Source: Phalacrocorax aristotelis
Lineage: Eukaryota; Chordata; Aves; Suliformes; Phalacrocoracidae
Assembly (NCBI RefSeq): GCF_949628215.1
Contig: NC_134276.1
Coordinates: forward strand, 130,448,125 to 130,512,124
Reading direction: 5' to 3'
Length of the DNA stretch: 64,000 nucleotides
A program made the translations under genes and the position numbers. Within the stretch, counting starts at the first letter, position 1. Each line of letters opens with the position of its first letter. Shown here piece after piece: positions 47,986 to 61,280 of this stretch. The notes beneath the pieces were generated by a model, which saw nothing but the letters and a program-made list of their open reading frames with translations, made no database searches and was not told the origin of the DNA.

Positions 47986-49990
47986 TTCTATGGCTTACAG
48001 CTGGATGACTGAGTCCAGGCAGACTTAGCAGAGCCTAGAGCAGGAGCCACAGCCTCAAGCAAACTTCTCTCTCAATCTGCTAACCTTCTACTGCTTGCCC
48101 ACATGCTCTACTTTTCCTTGATACTATTCCCTTCATCTTGTCTCCCACCTATTGCCACTGTTATCTTTTTCTAATTTGCTCCTGAATCCAGACTGCCAGC
48201 ACCTTCAGTCCCACTGATGCATAGGAACTATGCGTTCTCTCCTCTTCTGGGGTGTGAACTGACCTTCACAAGGTTTCTCATATGAAGATGTTTCTCCTTT
48301 GTGGAGCCTCAGGAGTGAAATGCACAAATACAGGTAAGCTGCAACTAGGGCTTCAGTCACCCTACAGCATGCTGAGCAACGTTCCTTTTTTGATTAATTG
48401 AAGAGGGCTACTTGGGACAGTTGCTTCCTCCAAAACAAAGACCCATACAACCATTGCTTCACATAGCATCTTGAAGTAAATGGCCTCCCTGACTCTACAA
48501 CATTTGCAATTCTCCTAAAGAAGCCACAGAGTGATGGAAGCAATAGCTCTAGCTTTCTTGTTCTCCTCTGCAGTTCCTTGGTAACTGCAGGGAGCCCAGG
48601 TCTGATTACCCTAAGACAGCACCTGACCTTGAGAAAATAATTCCAGCTTTCACTGTCAAATGAGCAGAAAGGGACATTGGTGCTGTCATGAGCTGCACAG
48701 CTCAGGCGTGGGTTATTTGCTACAAATATTTCAGTACCTTATTTTCCCTGGTTGTAAAGTAAATGTAAACCGATAACCCATTTCATATAGGCATCTGAAA
48801 ACTCACTGTGCTCCTGTTTGCAAATGCTCCACGACCTTTCTGGAAATGGCCTAAGGAAAAGTAACCACCTTTTTAATAAGTTTGACTAGTGCACCTAGCT
48901 GTCATTTTTGTGCCTGGTTAGTGGCAATAGGCAGTTTTCCATTCATTTCCAAGTAGCTGCTAGAGAAGAGCTGCAGGCAGATGTAATCCGCAGACTGCAG
49001 AACTCTGCTCGTTGTCAATTTCACACCAGCATTTTACTTTCTTCTATCCCCATTTATTATTAATCTGTATTTATATCTAACTCCTGCTCTTAGTTAGTCT
49101 TTGCCAGCGGCTTAGCCATTAGAGATAACTGTGAGGAAGGAGGGAAAAGAAGAAACTGCCATAAATCAGGCTTTTACCACTCCATATAATTATGGGAAGG
49201 TGAGAAAACTGTGCAAAAGCTTGGGCTATTTATGAAAACAACAGCTTGCACAGTAGATCAGACCAGGTCAAGTCTCCTTTTTCCTTAGTACTAAATATGA
49301 AAAGGAAACATCCCCATCACAGAACTTTCCTTCTAATCATGCTCAGCTCCTACTTTTTACAGGACTTTATATCCCTTTTAAAGTTCTATCCATTCTAATT
49401 CAGAGGATGTTCTTACATTTCATGTTTTCTGAATCCACTAAGCTCTCAGGCTCAGTAAGACCATGTCACATTTGTTCCAAATAAGCACTGCATAAAAACA
49501 TACTTTTTCCATCAGCTTTCAGTGCATTGCCTTTTAATTTAATATTAAGAACAAGACCACACTCAATTATGAAAAGATAAACAGGAGTACCCGATTCAAT
49601 TTGTTCTCTCCAAAGTAAACAATTTTAATTTAAGTAGCAGAATTAATACCACTTGTTTTCTAGTCATGATTTTCTTTTCAAGGTTTCAAATCTTTTATTC
49701 CTTTTGAATAGGGCTGAACAGTGTGTTCCAGGTGAGACAACACCATTCATTTAATGAAGGCATTCTATTATTTTCCAGACCATTCCTTACCCATTCTTAC
49801 ATTTTGCTCACTTGTTTTGTTCACTTTACTGTGAATGAGAAGCCCACTCAGTGTCATTTTTCCTTCAGAGGTAAGATGAATGTAATTCATTGCAAAGACT
49901 GTCCGTAAGTTTTCCAAAATGGAGACAAGGATGTCACATATACGTGCTTTGTATGATAAAGTTTCCCACAGCTTTGTGAGAGGCGTTCAA

Positions 49991-49996
49991 TTTATT
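49991..49996 (-). terminator. possible RABL3 polyadenylation signal AATAAA
   Basis: On the minus strand AATAAA lies about 250 bases beyond the RABL3 stop. Other AATAAA-like hexamers exist farther on, so alternative longer 3' ends are possible. Confidence 0.45.
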
Positions 49997-50246
49997 GCAC
50001 ACTTTCCCCAAATGTTCCCATATATCCCAACAGCCAGCAATCCTAAGAAACACTCTAGGCTTCAGATTACATTTTTGGAAGTTCTTCCCCAAGTCTTTTG
50101 CAGCAAAAGTAGCTTCAGCAGTCTACCCGGCCAAAACATAATATCATTTTACTCTGCTTGACATAAGCATTATTGTCTTTAAGCATCCAGCCGGAATGGG
50201 AATGTTGTTAGGAACTCAGAGAAGTCATCTTCCACTTCTTCAGTGT

Positions 50247-50312
50247 TCAATCATAATGAAGGCTCTTCAGTGTTCCTCCCCCAAACCTTTTCCTTTCAGA
50301 GAAGCCAGGAAT
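50247..50312 (-). CDS. RABL3: RABL3 coding exon 8 (C-terminus)
   Basis: It encodes residues 216-236, [20 protein letters not shown] then D and a TGA stop. The acceptor is TCTCTAG. The product has no prenylation cysteine at its end. Confidence 0.94.
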   Translation of the reverse strand: MPGFSERKRFGGGTLKSLHYD

Positions 50313-53300
50313 CTAGAGACAGGAAAGATAAGTCCTCACGTCAGAATCGGCATGAGCTCCCTCTAGCCCACACTCGAGTGCCTGTTACCAAGCCAACTGC
50401 CACACTGCTTTCCTCTTCCACGCTGTCTCCAGAATCAGGACTAAAATGCTTCAGCATAGTGCTAAAGGGGCACCATCGATGAAACAAGATGCAGAACTTG
50501 AGTATGGCTCATTTGTTCCATGGAATTCCTTAAGGCTTTTTGGCAAAGGTTACAATGAAAGCCTTAATGTCTTGCGCAAATCCTGAACGAGTTAATTACA
50601 GATTTCAATGTCCATATTTCCCCCCAGATTCAAATGCATACAAGTATTTATCTTCCATTCATTTTTAAAACTATTAAATAGTATTACCAAGTAATTTGTA
50701 AAACTATTAAATAGTATTAACAAGTTCTATTAAACAGCTGTTGAGACTTTATGATTTCTAACCTGAGACAGCAGCACTTCACTGGTAGTTGAAAGTACAG
50801 TTTTATCAATTGCTGGAAGCTTTAAGAAAACCATCAGAATAGAAATGGCTGCAGCAACACAAAGGATTAGCGCTCCTGCTTTTGCAGCCAATCTGTAGAC
50901 ACCGCTTACACCGTGACAATGAGAGCTTACAAAGAAAATCTACTTGAAACCATCAGAAGCTTCTCTGGCTTAAGGGTGTTTCAAAGAGATTTGCAATCCA
51001 ATGGACCTATGAATCTCCTAAAAGAAAGAGATGCACCGCTCTCTAATACTGTATGTGTATCCTATTGGTGGCATCATAAATCTATTTGATTACAATCCAG
51101 AATAACTTTTAGATATCTAACTGCATACAAGCAAAACCAGCAGACCCAATAAAAATGACCTCCCAAAACAATTCCACACTCTCGTAGGAAATAGATTATA
51201 TTAAAATGGAAGGTGTCAACCAAACAAACAAAATAAATCACACCAGGAGAACACAGGCATGTACCGATGGTATGGGACAAAAATGTAATTTACAATGCAA
51301 AGTAGATTGCACACTTCATTGGTAAACTGAGAAAGCTGAAGAGCTCACCCAAAATAAAAGTCCACTAAAACCCCCACAATTTCGATGTAGTTAGGGTTTT
51401 CAGACCCAAAACTCAAACAGATATGCAAGGTATTCATTCAGGAATTGTTTTGTTCATCTCTGAAAAGCAATCATCTCTAAAGGAAAAATCAGGCAGATTT
51501 TGCACAAAGGTTTGTCTCATCAAAACTGCTTTGGGAATTCGAAAAGGAAAAATGCAATCATTGTAACTAAAAAGTAGCAGGATACCATAGCTAAAATCTC
51601 ATCTGCTTTAGCATTTTTAATATCAAAGTCACTAATTAAGAGTAACAATTATTTATCAGAGATCTGAGTGAAGTCATAGCTACAATTTGAAACTTATCAT
51701 TCTTTTCATCCTGAAGAAGTCTATAATAGAAATACCTCAAAATACGAGTGATCGAAGAGACCTATTGTAGAAAACCCACAAACACACTAGTAAGATTTAC
51801 ATTAAGTAGATCTTTTCAAATAATAACATTAAGAGGTTATAATGAAATCTCCCGTTCCCAGTTGGATTTTGCCTCTTTCAACATGACTGTCCACTACTTA
51901 AGATTTGTTTTAAGCTTTTGAGCTATTTTCAGTGACGCAGATGAAAGTAGTCATCAGAAGGCTGTAATCTTCGGCACATAGCCATAAGGAATATAAAGTT
52001 AATCCCTGGCTAGCCACTAAAAATGATCAAGTAAGAAAAATAAAAATCTTACATCATGCATCAAAGACAACCAGCACACAAGCAGATATCTGCATTAAGC
52101 TATTATCCCCATGAAAGGGAGACTTCCTTTCAGTAGAATGTGGGAAAAGGGGAGAAGGGAGGAAAAAAGGCATCATACAGAACTAAAAGAAGAAAAACAG
52201 AATTTTTTTTAAAAGGCATTAAAAAAATGCTCAAAGCAAGTAAGCATTTTGTAATTTGTGACTATTTTTTCCACACTCTCCCTATGAGGCTTTCAGCACA
52301 GCTACATCTAACGATAGATTTGATTGTATTTCAGCAGTGCTATTCAGGATAATTTGCAAGCACCTCACAGATACAGTAAGTGGAACCTCGCTACCCCCCG
52401 CATAGTGGACTGCATGTGGGAAGGTGGGGGGCACAAAAAGTTGAAGTGGCCTGCCCAAACCAGGAGAGTAATTTTGCTAGTTCTTCACCAACTGTACTGA
52501 AAACAGTTTAATTCAGCCATTTAGGAATGAATTACAAGCTGGTATCATACTGCCATTTTCCCTGTGGCTCCACTGGTTCTATGAAAAACACCTGTACAAA
52601 ACACAAAATGCTAGTCCCAGCCGTGCAAAAAAAGCCTTTCCATTGACCTTCAGGACAGCATCTCTGGCCTAAATCTGCAACCAAACAGCCTGAAGCTGAC
52701 AGATCTCAAAGAGATCATATCTGCCCTTTTTACCTTACTCTTGCAACTTCTACTATTTTAGCATACTTAATTATTTCACTGCCAATCACATTACAAAGAC
52801 TTCAGATGGCAAGAGTCAGCCATTTTTCTGTCTATCCAAAACAGCTGTGATACCACAGATTTAAAACCTCAATTACCAGCATAGATTATCATTTAAGTCA
52901 CATGAAGCCAGTGTTTTAAAGAGGACTCTCTCAGCAGTTCACATTACACAGGGAGAAACAAAACAAAAAAGGAGGAAAAATGACAAACCTGATTGCCATC
53001 TCTTAAGAAGTATCTCTTCTCTATGACCTGGGGAAAACAGAGAATGATCTTAGCTGGCATGGTGTATGCATAACCTCAGATTCCAGTCAACACTTCACAT
53101 GTGGGCACTGAAACTCACGGCTAACTGCAACAAGCTCTGAAGGTCCCTGCTCCAGGCCCACTGCATTAAGCACAAAGCTCTGTTACACACAGGAGTTGCT
53201 ACCTTCAGCCATTCTTAGTAAGGTTGTATTATCCTCAACTTCTACACATCTAATTTAGTTAGGCCTCTTTAGTAATGGAGGTGATGGTTTCATCATCCTT

Positions 53301-56300
53301 ACTGCATCAGTTATTCCCAACCCACTCTGCAGGCGCAGCAGTTCTGAGCACTAGCAAAAGCTCATGCTGCAGGTGCGTAATAACTCCAGTCGTTCTGAAC
53401 AGTCCCTGGGCACAGGTGATGCTTGAGAAGAGGTAGCCTGACTCGCTCTCCGAGAATGATGCACAAATTATCTGTGCTGAAGGATACCTATGGAGGCACT
53501 ACCGTCAATCTGAGAATCAAAAAGTGATTTTTATCACCCTGTAAAATCTACACTCTCCTCCAACGAAAATTCAGGCCAAATTTCCTCTAAAGCATGATCT
53601 ATTACAGAAGGTGATCCGCTCTACTATGATCTCTTCATCCGATCTCTTAAACCAGAGCAATCCTTCTGTCACTTTCACAGTAGGCCTTGAAACTCTCTTG
53701 TGCAGTAAGGGAGAGTAATACACCGAATTTCTTAATTCCTGAAGTTTGCTTTAACTGGGAGCAACAGAGCTAACCATAGTCTTGTAACTCCCCGCATAAC
53801 TACATTAGCACACTGCAAACCCTCTGGCATGCCCAAGGACTCCAAAAGCATATGCAGAGTTTCTTTGCACATTTGTGAATTCTTTTTCATTGCTCTATGC
53901 ACATAAAGAATGAAGCCTTCAAGGATATCAGCTATTTTCTGGAGGTTTCCAAAATCTTTGGCCTCCCCACACCTGGCTTGAGCCAACTCGAAAAATGGAA
54001 CTTGAAAGGAGCAGCTAACTGTTGTTCCACGCTCACACCACAGACGGTGTTCAATACATAGAACAATAAAACATAACTTAACTGACTTGAGTTACCTTAT
54101 CAAAAAACCTGCTTAGCTTGACAGCATTGGATGAACCCGCAGCCAGGTAACGAGGATTGGTGCAATCCTAGAACACACAAAAGACAACCAAGCACAAGGA
54201 AATCAATGCAAGGAAGCCATACACATGGAAATCAACATACCCTTCCCCTTGACACACACACATGCAATCATCTAGGGAAAACACTGTATGTCTGCTGATT
54301 TCTGCTCCACAGTCATTTAAGAGAAAAGGCCAACTTCTGTTCTGTGAATCAACCGGAGAATTCTAAGTGCCCCCCTATGCACTCCATGTTTTCCTTCTGC
54401 CACCATTTATACAGCCAGCTAATAATTTTTACCGGCTCCACATGAGATAGTGCATGAGTCTGTATGCATGTGTGTGTATATACAAGCACTCACACAGCAT
54501 ATGTATGTTTTTATACATACATACATATATACACACACAGAGTGTATATAAAGTAATCTTGAGCTTTCATTTAAAGATAGTCTGTGTCAAAACTAAGAAC
54601 AGGGAACAGAAAACTTCCAACCATCAATTTTAAGTTTCAGTGACCTTATCTAACACCCCTTATAACTGCCTATGGTGAAACAAAGATGATCATTTCATCA
54701 AGCAAGGACGGCAGCCAATCAAAATGAGAAAAACTCCAAAAGCCCAATTTTTTAAACAACATCTTTACTTTCTAAAAATCAGAATCACTCCTGTATAAAA
54801 TAAAACCAACACTGGTGACAAGGATACTAACCAAATTTATCTCTTCAGCATTGAAATCCTCAGCCAAGAAAGCTGTTCTAGTCAGAACTTCATTCCGCTT
54901 AGTTTCTGGGATCTGATCCAGCTTAGTTCCTATTACCAGCAGCGGAATCTGGTTATCAGCAAACTGTTCACGGTCATAGTCACTGATGAGGGGAACAAAT
55001 ACAATTCTGAATGAAGTGATGGTCATGTAATTGGACACAGGGGCACCATCAGCTCCCCTGTCCCTTTCAAATAATATTTATTAAGGGTCATTATTTAACT
55101 AAGTGAGAATGTGCTGTATCTGTAAATTAAGGAGGGGCTTCTGCATCTCCGTCACAACAGAGGGACTGAAAGGAAAGAGAAAAGAAACCATGAGTTGGAT
55201 TTCTTCTCAGCTTAAAAGAACTGCAGAAGAAATGCTAGGGAAGAAGAGAATCAGGAAAGAAACAGGAATTCCAGTATTGTTCCAAGTGTATGCAGCCACC
55301 AGAGCTGGGACTGGCATCTCTGAATATCTAAAGTTCCTACATATATACCCGTTTTAAGGAGGGACAATGGAGTAAATTGCAACTGTGAAACACTACCCAG
55401 TTCCACCTTAGATCAATGAGGGTTGGAATAACAGTTCTGTTGTGGCAAGCTACTACTTATTCTACATTCAAGTAAAGGTAGCCGCTACAAGCTGAATTCC
55501 AACAAGCTTTGATTCAGATATGAATAATGATCAAAGACAGTTTTACAACCACCAGCAACAATTTGACCAAGCATCTGTCCCTGACTGTGTTAAGCTTTTG
55601 AAAAGTAAAACAATTGTGAAGAACCTATATGTGGAAAACTGGAAAAATCTGCAGTTTATATAGTGCAAACCCTCTTTCCCTTCTCCCATGTTTCTACAGA
55701 AACACCTATGTACCAGCACAGGCAGATAAACATTCTTCCCACAAAAAGCTACCCCTTACTATTGATTTCCCGCTCATGTGTGAGTTTTATCAATGAACTT
55801 GAAAACTCCTTCATGACAGGTATAACAGGAGCATGGAGATACAGGAGGAAACTCTTGACAAGATGTTGGAAAGCTAATTATGAACATGCTGTTTAAGCCA
55901 CACTCCTGAAATAATTCCCCAACCACCCAAAACAAAAAACATAATTAAGTGAAATTCCTCAGTCTTGGTGCATTGAGGGAAAGCCTTTTGGAACAGAGAC
56001 GTGCTATCCCATGACACTCCTGTACAAGGGCTTTGCATGTCTCAGTACAGACACACAAGTCTTCAGGTATCAGGGACTGGATGCACTCTCACAGAGGCCT
56101 CAGGCAAATGAAGGACACTAAACATCTTTTCCCTTAAAGCAAGGTTCTCTGCCCTACAGTTTGGGAATCTACCAGCAGAATGGCCTGACTGGCAGTGCAA
56201 AACAGAAAGAACAGCAATTTTCTGTGATACCCCCTTTTTTTTTCTTTCTTTCTTAAAAGTCTAGACACATCGCATTTCATGTGGACTTCAAGTAGCCTTA

Positions 56301-59300
56301 GGGATGAACACAAACTTCCATAACAGCTTGGAATTATTGTGTCTTCACTCTGCATGTATGTTTTTCACTCACCCATTTGTCACGAGAACTCCTGTTGGAG
56401 CGACATCTCTGTTGAGTGCTTCCAAAGACCAGCGATACAAATTCTGGGATGATTTCTTATTGGTTAAGTCATGCACTAAAATTATCCCTAAAGTGAAAGA
56501 GATAGCAGCAAGATGCTATTTAATGATATGTATATATTTTTCCTTATCTTACCAAAATGACATCTGCAGGTTCCCAGATATCTGAGAATGAAGAAAGGGA
56601 AATATAACCAGTTCAGTTACAGTGAATAAGCAAAGCCGAAAAATATCAGGATGCAACAGGTTTTTTAAAGCTGCTTATCAGGAATTGGATAAGAGCTAAG
56701 AGAAAAATCTCATGAAAGGAGGAAGCAAACAGCTGCCTCAGGGCTTAATCTGCAAGACACTTGCAGACATTCCCTGATTATGCTCTGTCTAGTCCTAATG
56801 ATACTGAAACTCTGTACTACTGCAGCAGAGAATTTAGCCTTTCTCTGTTTTACCTAATTGGTAAACATAACTATCTTTTTGTCACACCATCTAAGAAGTT
56901 GAAAGGCTGTTTCTTTGTTTCAAAGCTTTTAGAGAGCACTATTGCTTTCCTGCATTTTCCAGAACTAATGCTACATACTTGGGGAGGTATCCAAAGGGGA
57001 AACAGACTCTGATAAACTTTCACAGTCCACCAACTGGCTGGAAGAAACACGAATTAATAAGATTTCATGTATTTAAGATTCTAGCATTACTCATTACCAT
57101 GATCCTTCAAAATGTAAATTCTGAGATAGAAAAACAGCCACCCAAACTTCCTAGCTGTGCTATTAACAGACACCCACTTCAGATAACCACATTTCCTAAC
57201 TCAATTACCAACTCCTGCTAGCAAATTTCTTCTATTTATTCGCACCTTTTGCAACCTGTGGAACATTCCTACTTCCTCCAGACTTCAAACCATCATTAGT
57301 TCAAGGACAAAATGAATTATACCCCTTAGCTTCATCAGGAATTGTTCTCAACACATTCCACAGCCCACAGGTGGAGAAAACTTATTAATATAATCTTTCA
57401 CCTTAACTCCCAAAGGTGCCATCTACTGTACATGCCACGAACAAACCACATTTCCACAAATATTCTCCACTACTCCACAAGACTGTGCACTCTCCTGTGA
57501 GAGTTCCCAGCATATGACAACCATAGTCCTATTTGAAACAATTTATCTCAGTAACAGCATAAAAAGGCAACTCAACTGTGTGCCCACCCCCAGCGTTGGG
57601 AGAAAAAGCCTGATACAACATACCTTGGACTGCAGCAACAGATTCAGAGGCACTGCTGCATCATATGCAGGAAATGCACTCCACCTCCAGACACCCTCCC
57701 TCAGTTACGGTTTTGACTGGTCAGTTCCCTTACCTGCTTTGTCAAAAACCTACACAGTTAGTTGCACCAGCAGAAAAAGACTATGTCAACACCAAAAAAG
57801 GGCAGGCAGGACCAATGACTACTCAAGGAAGTGTCCCTCTCCTGTTAAGCTCTGCAAGCCACAGCCTTACTGCCTAGTCGCTGTCCTAGACCATCACAGT
57901 CCACACACCAGATGCAGAGACACCAAAGCAGACCATCTGCAGTCAAACCAAAGGCAAACTGTACCTAACCTGGTCAACAACCAGGTCTCGCTGACAGCCT
58001 ACATAGATGCTGCCACAACCAAACATTAACTGCCTTTTGATCTCAGGTTTTCAGACCACTACAAGCCCAGAAAACACAAGCGGTCAGGCAGAAGGAACAC
58101 ATTCATCTTCCCCTGTCAAATCAGGTCAAACAGAGGCAATTTGTGACACAAGCTCTAATGAAGGAATTAATCTAATGAAAGAAACCAGAGCCAAGGCTAA
58201 CTACCAAAGTCAACAGTTTTCATATGCAAGCTGCCTAATAATATCTTTTGGGCAGTGGAGAAAAATAACTGTTTTAATAATATCATCAACTATAATTCAG
58301 ACACATAAGTTCAAGATTTAATCTCCTAATGGGCTGTTCTAAGACATTTCCAAGTCTGACCCCCACTCACTGGCATACTGTGGATTTGGTGTCAAAAAGA
58401 AATACATTTTTTTCATATACCAAAGAGGCTTGCTTTGAGGGCACAGCTCAACTCAAACCTTGCTTACAGAGGTCTGGTTAACAATATAAGCAAGAGGTAC
58501 CTATACAGTTTTCCTTCTGGGAGAGGAGGAAGAAATAACTAGTTAAATAATCACAGAGCAAGAATGTTTATTGTATGGCTAAACACATTATTGAAAGGCC
58601 CTCAAAAAACTGAGGACAAGAAATGAGAATCAAACAGAGCATTTGAGACTGATTTTAGAAGCAGCTGTTAATCTTTTGTGCACCTATTTTTAGTGAACTA
58701 TCCTTGGATGCCAAAAAGTAACAATTGAAATACTGTGTTATTAAGTTTATAATCTCTTATTTGCTCTTATTAGTGGTACAGATGAACTATTAGCCCTTTA
58801 AGTCAGTCCCTCAACAGAAGGCATAAAATACCACTTTCTGTCTACAGCAAGATTCAATTATTAAAAATAATTTGGCAAATTAAATGAGCAGAGGCAAGAT
58901 GGTTATCAGCATACTGCAATTTTATGGAGAACAGTTCAAATTTGCCAGGGTAGGCTATAACTATGAAAGTTCATACAAATTCAAATAATTATTTCCATGC
59001 TGCAGGTTTTGGAACCGAACCGATGAGAAAATATAAATCATAATTCTGCACGTATTTGAGGCCTGGAAAGATGAAGGCAACCTTTACATCTGCAAGTGTA
59101 GCTGGAAGGGACCCCACTGCAACTTCAAAGATTCCCTGCTGCCCAGCTGCACAAGACTGAAGTGAAAAGCTGATGAAGCTCAATTGCACAGGTTTGCCAA
59201 AAATAGCTTGCCTGTTCAGAACTGAATCCATAAAATTCTGCCTACAAATGGTATCAGGTTTTTTCCTGTATAAATGTCCTGGAATCAGAAAAGAGAACAA

Positions 59301-61276
59301 TATATCCCTCAGCCAGACTTAAAGGAATCCTGCTGCAGAACCAAGAGACAGCTCATGACAGAGACAGTGATAAAACCAGATTTACAGCAAGCAAACTTAC
59401 CATTCAGCAAGTTATAAAACACTGCTCGCGTGCTTTTCACACTAGTGGCACTACCCACTGAACCTCCAACATCCCATAGCTCAATGTAGTAGGTCTTCTC
59501 TTCTGGAGTCCCTTCTTTGTAGTCATGGATCTGAAGAAAAATTCACATCATACATAACCACAGCACCAGCTCACAGGAGTTGATCCACACATCACTTATA
59601 CATTCAGCTGAACGGATTATTGTACTTGGATAGAAATTTGTAAATTCTCATGTTGACACCCTTTCAAATCTCTCAAGTAGAAGAAAGATGGAATGAGTCA
59701 AGCAGTGGCCACTGGATACCACAGCTCTTCATGAGGTCCACCTTGGTGAGTCAGCAGGGAGTCTCCTTTCTATTAACAAACTTAATGCCTCATGATGTGC
59801 TTAGAAGTAGCATGTTGCTAAAGCAGATGAAAAAGTAAGGTCATAGCTTCTTACAGTTGTTAAAACCCACATGGTAGTGCGGCAAGAATATTAACACAGG
59901 TGACCACACATCCGGTTCCAAATGACTACCTTTTGCCTCTCCAAATTCTCATTGACACCTCAACTGAATTAAACAACAATTTTTGCCCCAGTATCTGCTA
60001 GGTATTTTTGCTCCACAGTCAACCAGGATTGCCATGTTTCTTTCCCCAAATCTTGGAAATATATTTCAGCATAGACAGTAAAACAGGATCATTCCTAACC
60101 CATGGCAACATATTTCAAGGAGAATGCAGCAAGGAGTGATAAAGGAAGAAAGCATTTATCACCACCCCATGAGGTCTGTAGGTTAGGCCAAAAAACTATT
60201 AGACAAATATCATCATTCCTCTAACAGCAGGTCCTGCAATAAGCAGAGAGGAAGAGAAGTAACCCTACGGTCACGCTCAGTACCCTCAAATTAAACAAGA
60301 AAATTGTTTTTTCCCCAGTATGTTTGGCTGACAATGTAGTTACACATTAAGTGGTGATAAAGTGAAGTGATAAAGGGAAGTGAACTTTAAGCTCTGAGCC
60401 TTCTGTCTTGAACTAGCTGCTCCATGACTTGTAACACACCAGTGGCCACTGCAGTGAGGAGAGGCAAATGACAAGCATCTTGTCTGCTTCTGACAACCTT
60501 GTAAGGTCAAAACTGGCTCACATAAGCGCTCATCTCATGTTTAACACTATTTGCTTCTAAAGATTAAGCTCTCAGACAAACAGAACACTGAAGCACACTT
60601 CTTTCTCAGGGAAGGAGGGGGAGGAAGTAATTAAAAGAGAAAAAAAAAAAGGCAAGGTCTTTCCCTTCCATGTTAAGACACAGCTATGAAGAGGTCGGGC
60701 ACGTCACCTACTCGAACATCCACCGAGCAGCCCACTGTCCAGGACGGGTTTCCCAAGACCTGGTTTTGGCATAAGAGGTGAACAAGTGAAGATTTTCCAA
60801 CACCTGCAAGTGCACACAGAGAGATGACATCTCCTGGGAGATCACATACGGGCAGGTGTGTGAGGCGAGACGCCACGAGCAGAGGCACTGACTAACCACG
60901 GACAGTTACCCAGCAGTAGCGAGTAACGGCTACCAGTGAGTGCCCAACGGCCGGGGCAAAGGGGGATGGGAGGCACAGGGCAAGGCTCCAGAGACCAGCA
61001 GGGACGTCAGCACCGCCGGCCCCGGGCCGGAAAGCCGGAAGTGAGCAGGACCACCCCACCCACCGGTTCCCTGCCAGGCGGCGGGCGGGAAGAGGGGTAG
61101 GGCGAGGGAGCGGCGCGGTACGCATGCGCCGCCCGGCACCTCCAGTGGGGGGGTACTAGGACGCCCCCCGCCCGCGCTCTGCGCGCGCGTGTTGGGCGGG
61201 GCGCGGGGGGACGGGGACACACACACTCACCGGAGTCGCCCAACACCAGCACCTTGACCCTGTCCAAAGCCGCCAT
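50247..61276 (-). CDS. RABL3: RAB, member of RAS oncogene family-like 3 (Rab-like small GTPase), 8 coding exons
   Basis: Exons in transcript order: 61276-61231, 60803-60712, 59530-59401, 56487-56373, 54982-54832, 54167-54096, 53027-52989, 50312-50247. The sum is 711 bases, 236 residues plus stop, equal to the length I recall for human. The splice phases all agree and every intron is GT-AG. It is an atypical Ras-superfamily GTPase. The P-loop GDSGVGKS is at residues 13-20, the G3 element WDVGGS at 65-70 and the G4 motif TKLD at 147-150. The protein ends SLHYD with no C-terminal cysteine, so it lacks the usual prenylation box, as known for RABL3. Literature links the family to cell proliferation, lymphoid development and regulation of Ras prenylation through SmgGDS. 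The gene appears intact. It starts in a CpG island shared with the divergent GTF2E1 promoter. Confidence 0.96.
50667..50725 (+). repeat. two-copy tandem repeat, period 33
   Basis: AAAACTATTAAATAGTATTA is repeated at 50667 and 50700, followed by CCAAGT and ACAAGT respectively. The unit itself contains a palindromic core, CTATTAAATAG. Confidence 0.85.
52390..52485 (+). repeat. MIR-like ancient SINE fragment in RABL3 intron 7
   Basis: GGGCACAAAAAGTTGAAGTG and GCCTGCCCAAACCAGGAGAG resemble MIR's GGCACAGAGAGGTTAAGTGA followed by CTTGCCCAAGGTCAC. Confidence 0.4.
52989..53027 (-). CDS. RABL3: RABL3 coding exon 7
   Basis: This 13-codon exon encodes [13 protein letters not shown]. The acceptor is TTTTCCCCAG and the donor GTTTGT. 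It is too short to show as an ORF. Confidence 0.92.
54096..54167 (-). CDS. RABL3: RABL3 coding exon 6
   Basis: It encodes residues 179-202, [20 protein letters not shown] then FFDK, phase 0 on both sides. The acceptor is TTCTAG and the donor GTAACT. It is hidden in an AT-rich stretch and was found by homology. Confidence 0.93.
54465..54550 (+). repeat. (TATG/CATA) and (TG) low-complexity stretch
   Basis: TGCATGTGTGTGTATATAC, ATACATACATACATATATAC and ACACACAG follow one another in RABL3 intron 5. Confidence 0.8.
54832..54982 (-). CDS. RABL3: RABL3 coding exon 5 (G4 motif)
   Basis: It completes Gly128 and encodes residues 129-178: [20 protein letters not shown], then [20 protein letters not shown] to EEINL. 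It contains the guanine-specificity motif TKLD. The acceptor is TCATCAG and the donor GTTAGT. Confidence 0.95.
56373..56487 (-). CDS. RABL3: RABL3 coding exon 4
   Basis: It completes Gly90 and encodes residues 91-127, [20 protein letters not shown] to [10 protein letters not shown], plus two bases of Gly128. The acceptor is CTTTAG and the donor GTGAGT. Confidence 0.94.
56488..59400 (-). other. RABL3 intron 3
   Basis: It contains a 171-codon open frame on the opposite strand (57514-58029) that I cannot assign. No repeat was recognised. Confidence 0.7.
59401..59530 (-). CDS. RABL3: RABL3 coding exon 3
   Basis: It encodes residues 47-89 plus one base of Gly90: [20 protein letters not shown], then [14 protein letters not shown] and AVFYNLLN. 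The acceptor is TTCTTCAG and the donor GTAAGT. Confidence 0.94.
60712..60803 (-). CDS. RABL3: RABL3 coding exon 2
   Basis: It completes Gly16 and encodes residues 17-46, [20 protein letters not shown] to CSVDVR. The acceptor is TTGCAG and the donor GTAGGT. The donor was chosen over a GTGACG four bases on because only it keeps frame with IHDYKEG in exon 3. Confidence 0.94.
61231..61276 (-). CDS. RABL3: RABL3 coding exon 1
   Basis: It encodes [15 protein letters not shown] and the first base of Gly16, splitting the P-loop. The donor is GTGAGT. The start codon sits in a TISU/YY1-like sequence. Confidence 0.95.
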
Positions 61277-61280
61277 CTTA
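61269..61280 (-). promoter_or_regulatory. TISU/YY1-like initiator over the RABL3 start codon
   Basis: On the minus strand TAAGATGGCGGC matches SAASATGGCGGC at 11 of 12 positions and contains a perfect YY1 core, AAGATGGCGGC. It suggests a very short 5' UTR for RABL3. Confidence 0.6.

Larger units (their letters stand above)
38840..49990. other. intergenic region between HGD and RABL3
   Basis: It holds the CA microsatellite, a CR1 fragment (39893), the inverted/direct CR1 pair (41310-41697), the purine-rich tract (46000) and a MIR-like piece (47885). No coding gene is recognised. It may contain HGD distal regulatory DNA and part of a long RABL3 3' end. Confidence 0.6.
50313..52988 (-). other. 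RABL3 intron 7
   Basis: AT-rich intron with the period-33 tandem repeat and a MIR-like fragment. Nothing else was recognised. Confidence 0.75.

Noticed and set aside
60708-60711. Alternative RABL3 exon 2 donor GTGACG four bases downstream
   Set aside because: It would shift the frame relative to exon 3. The GTAGGT donor keeps it.
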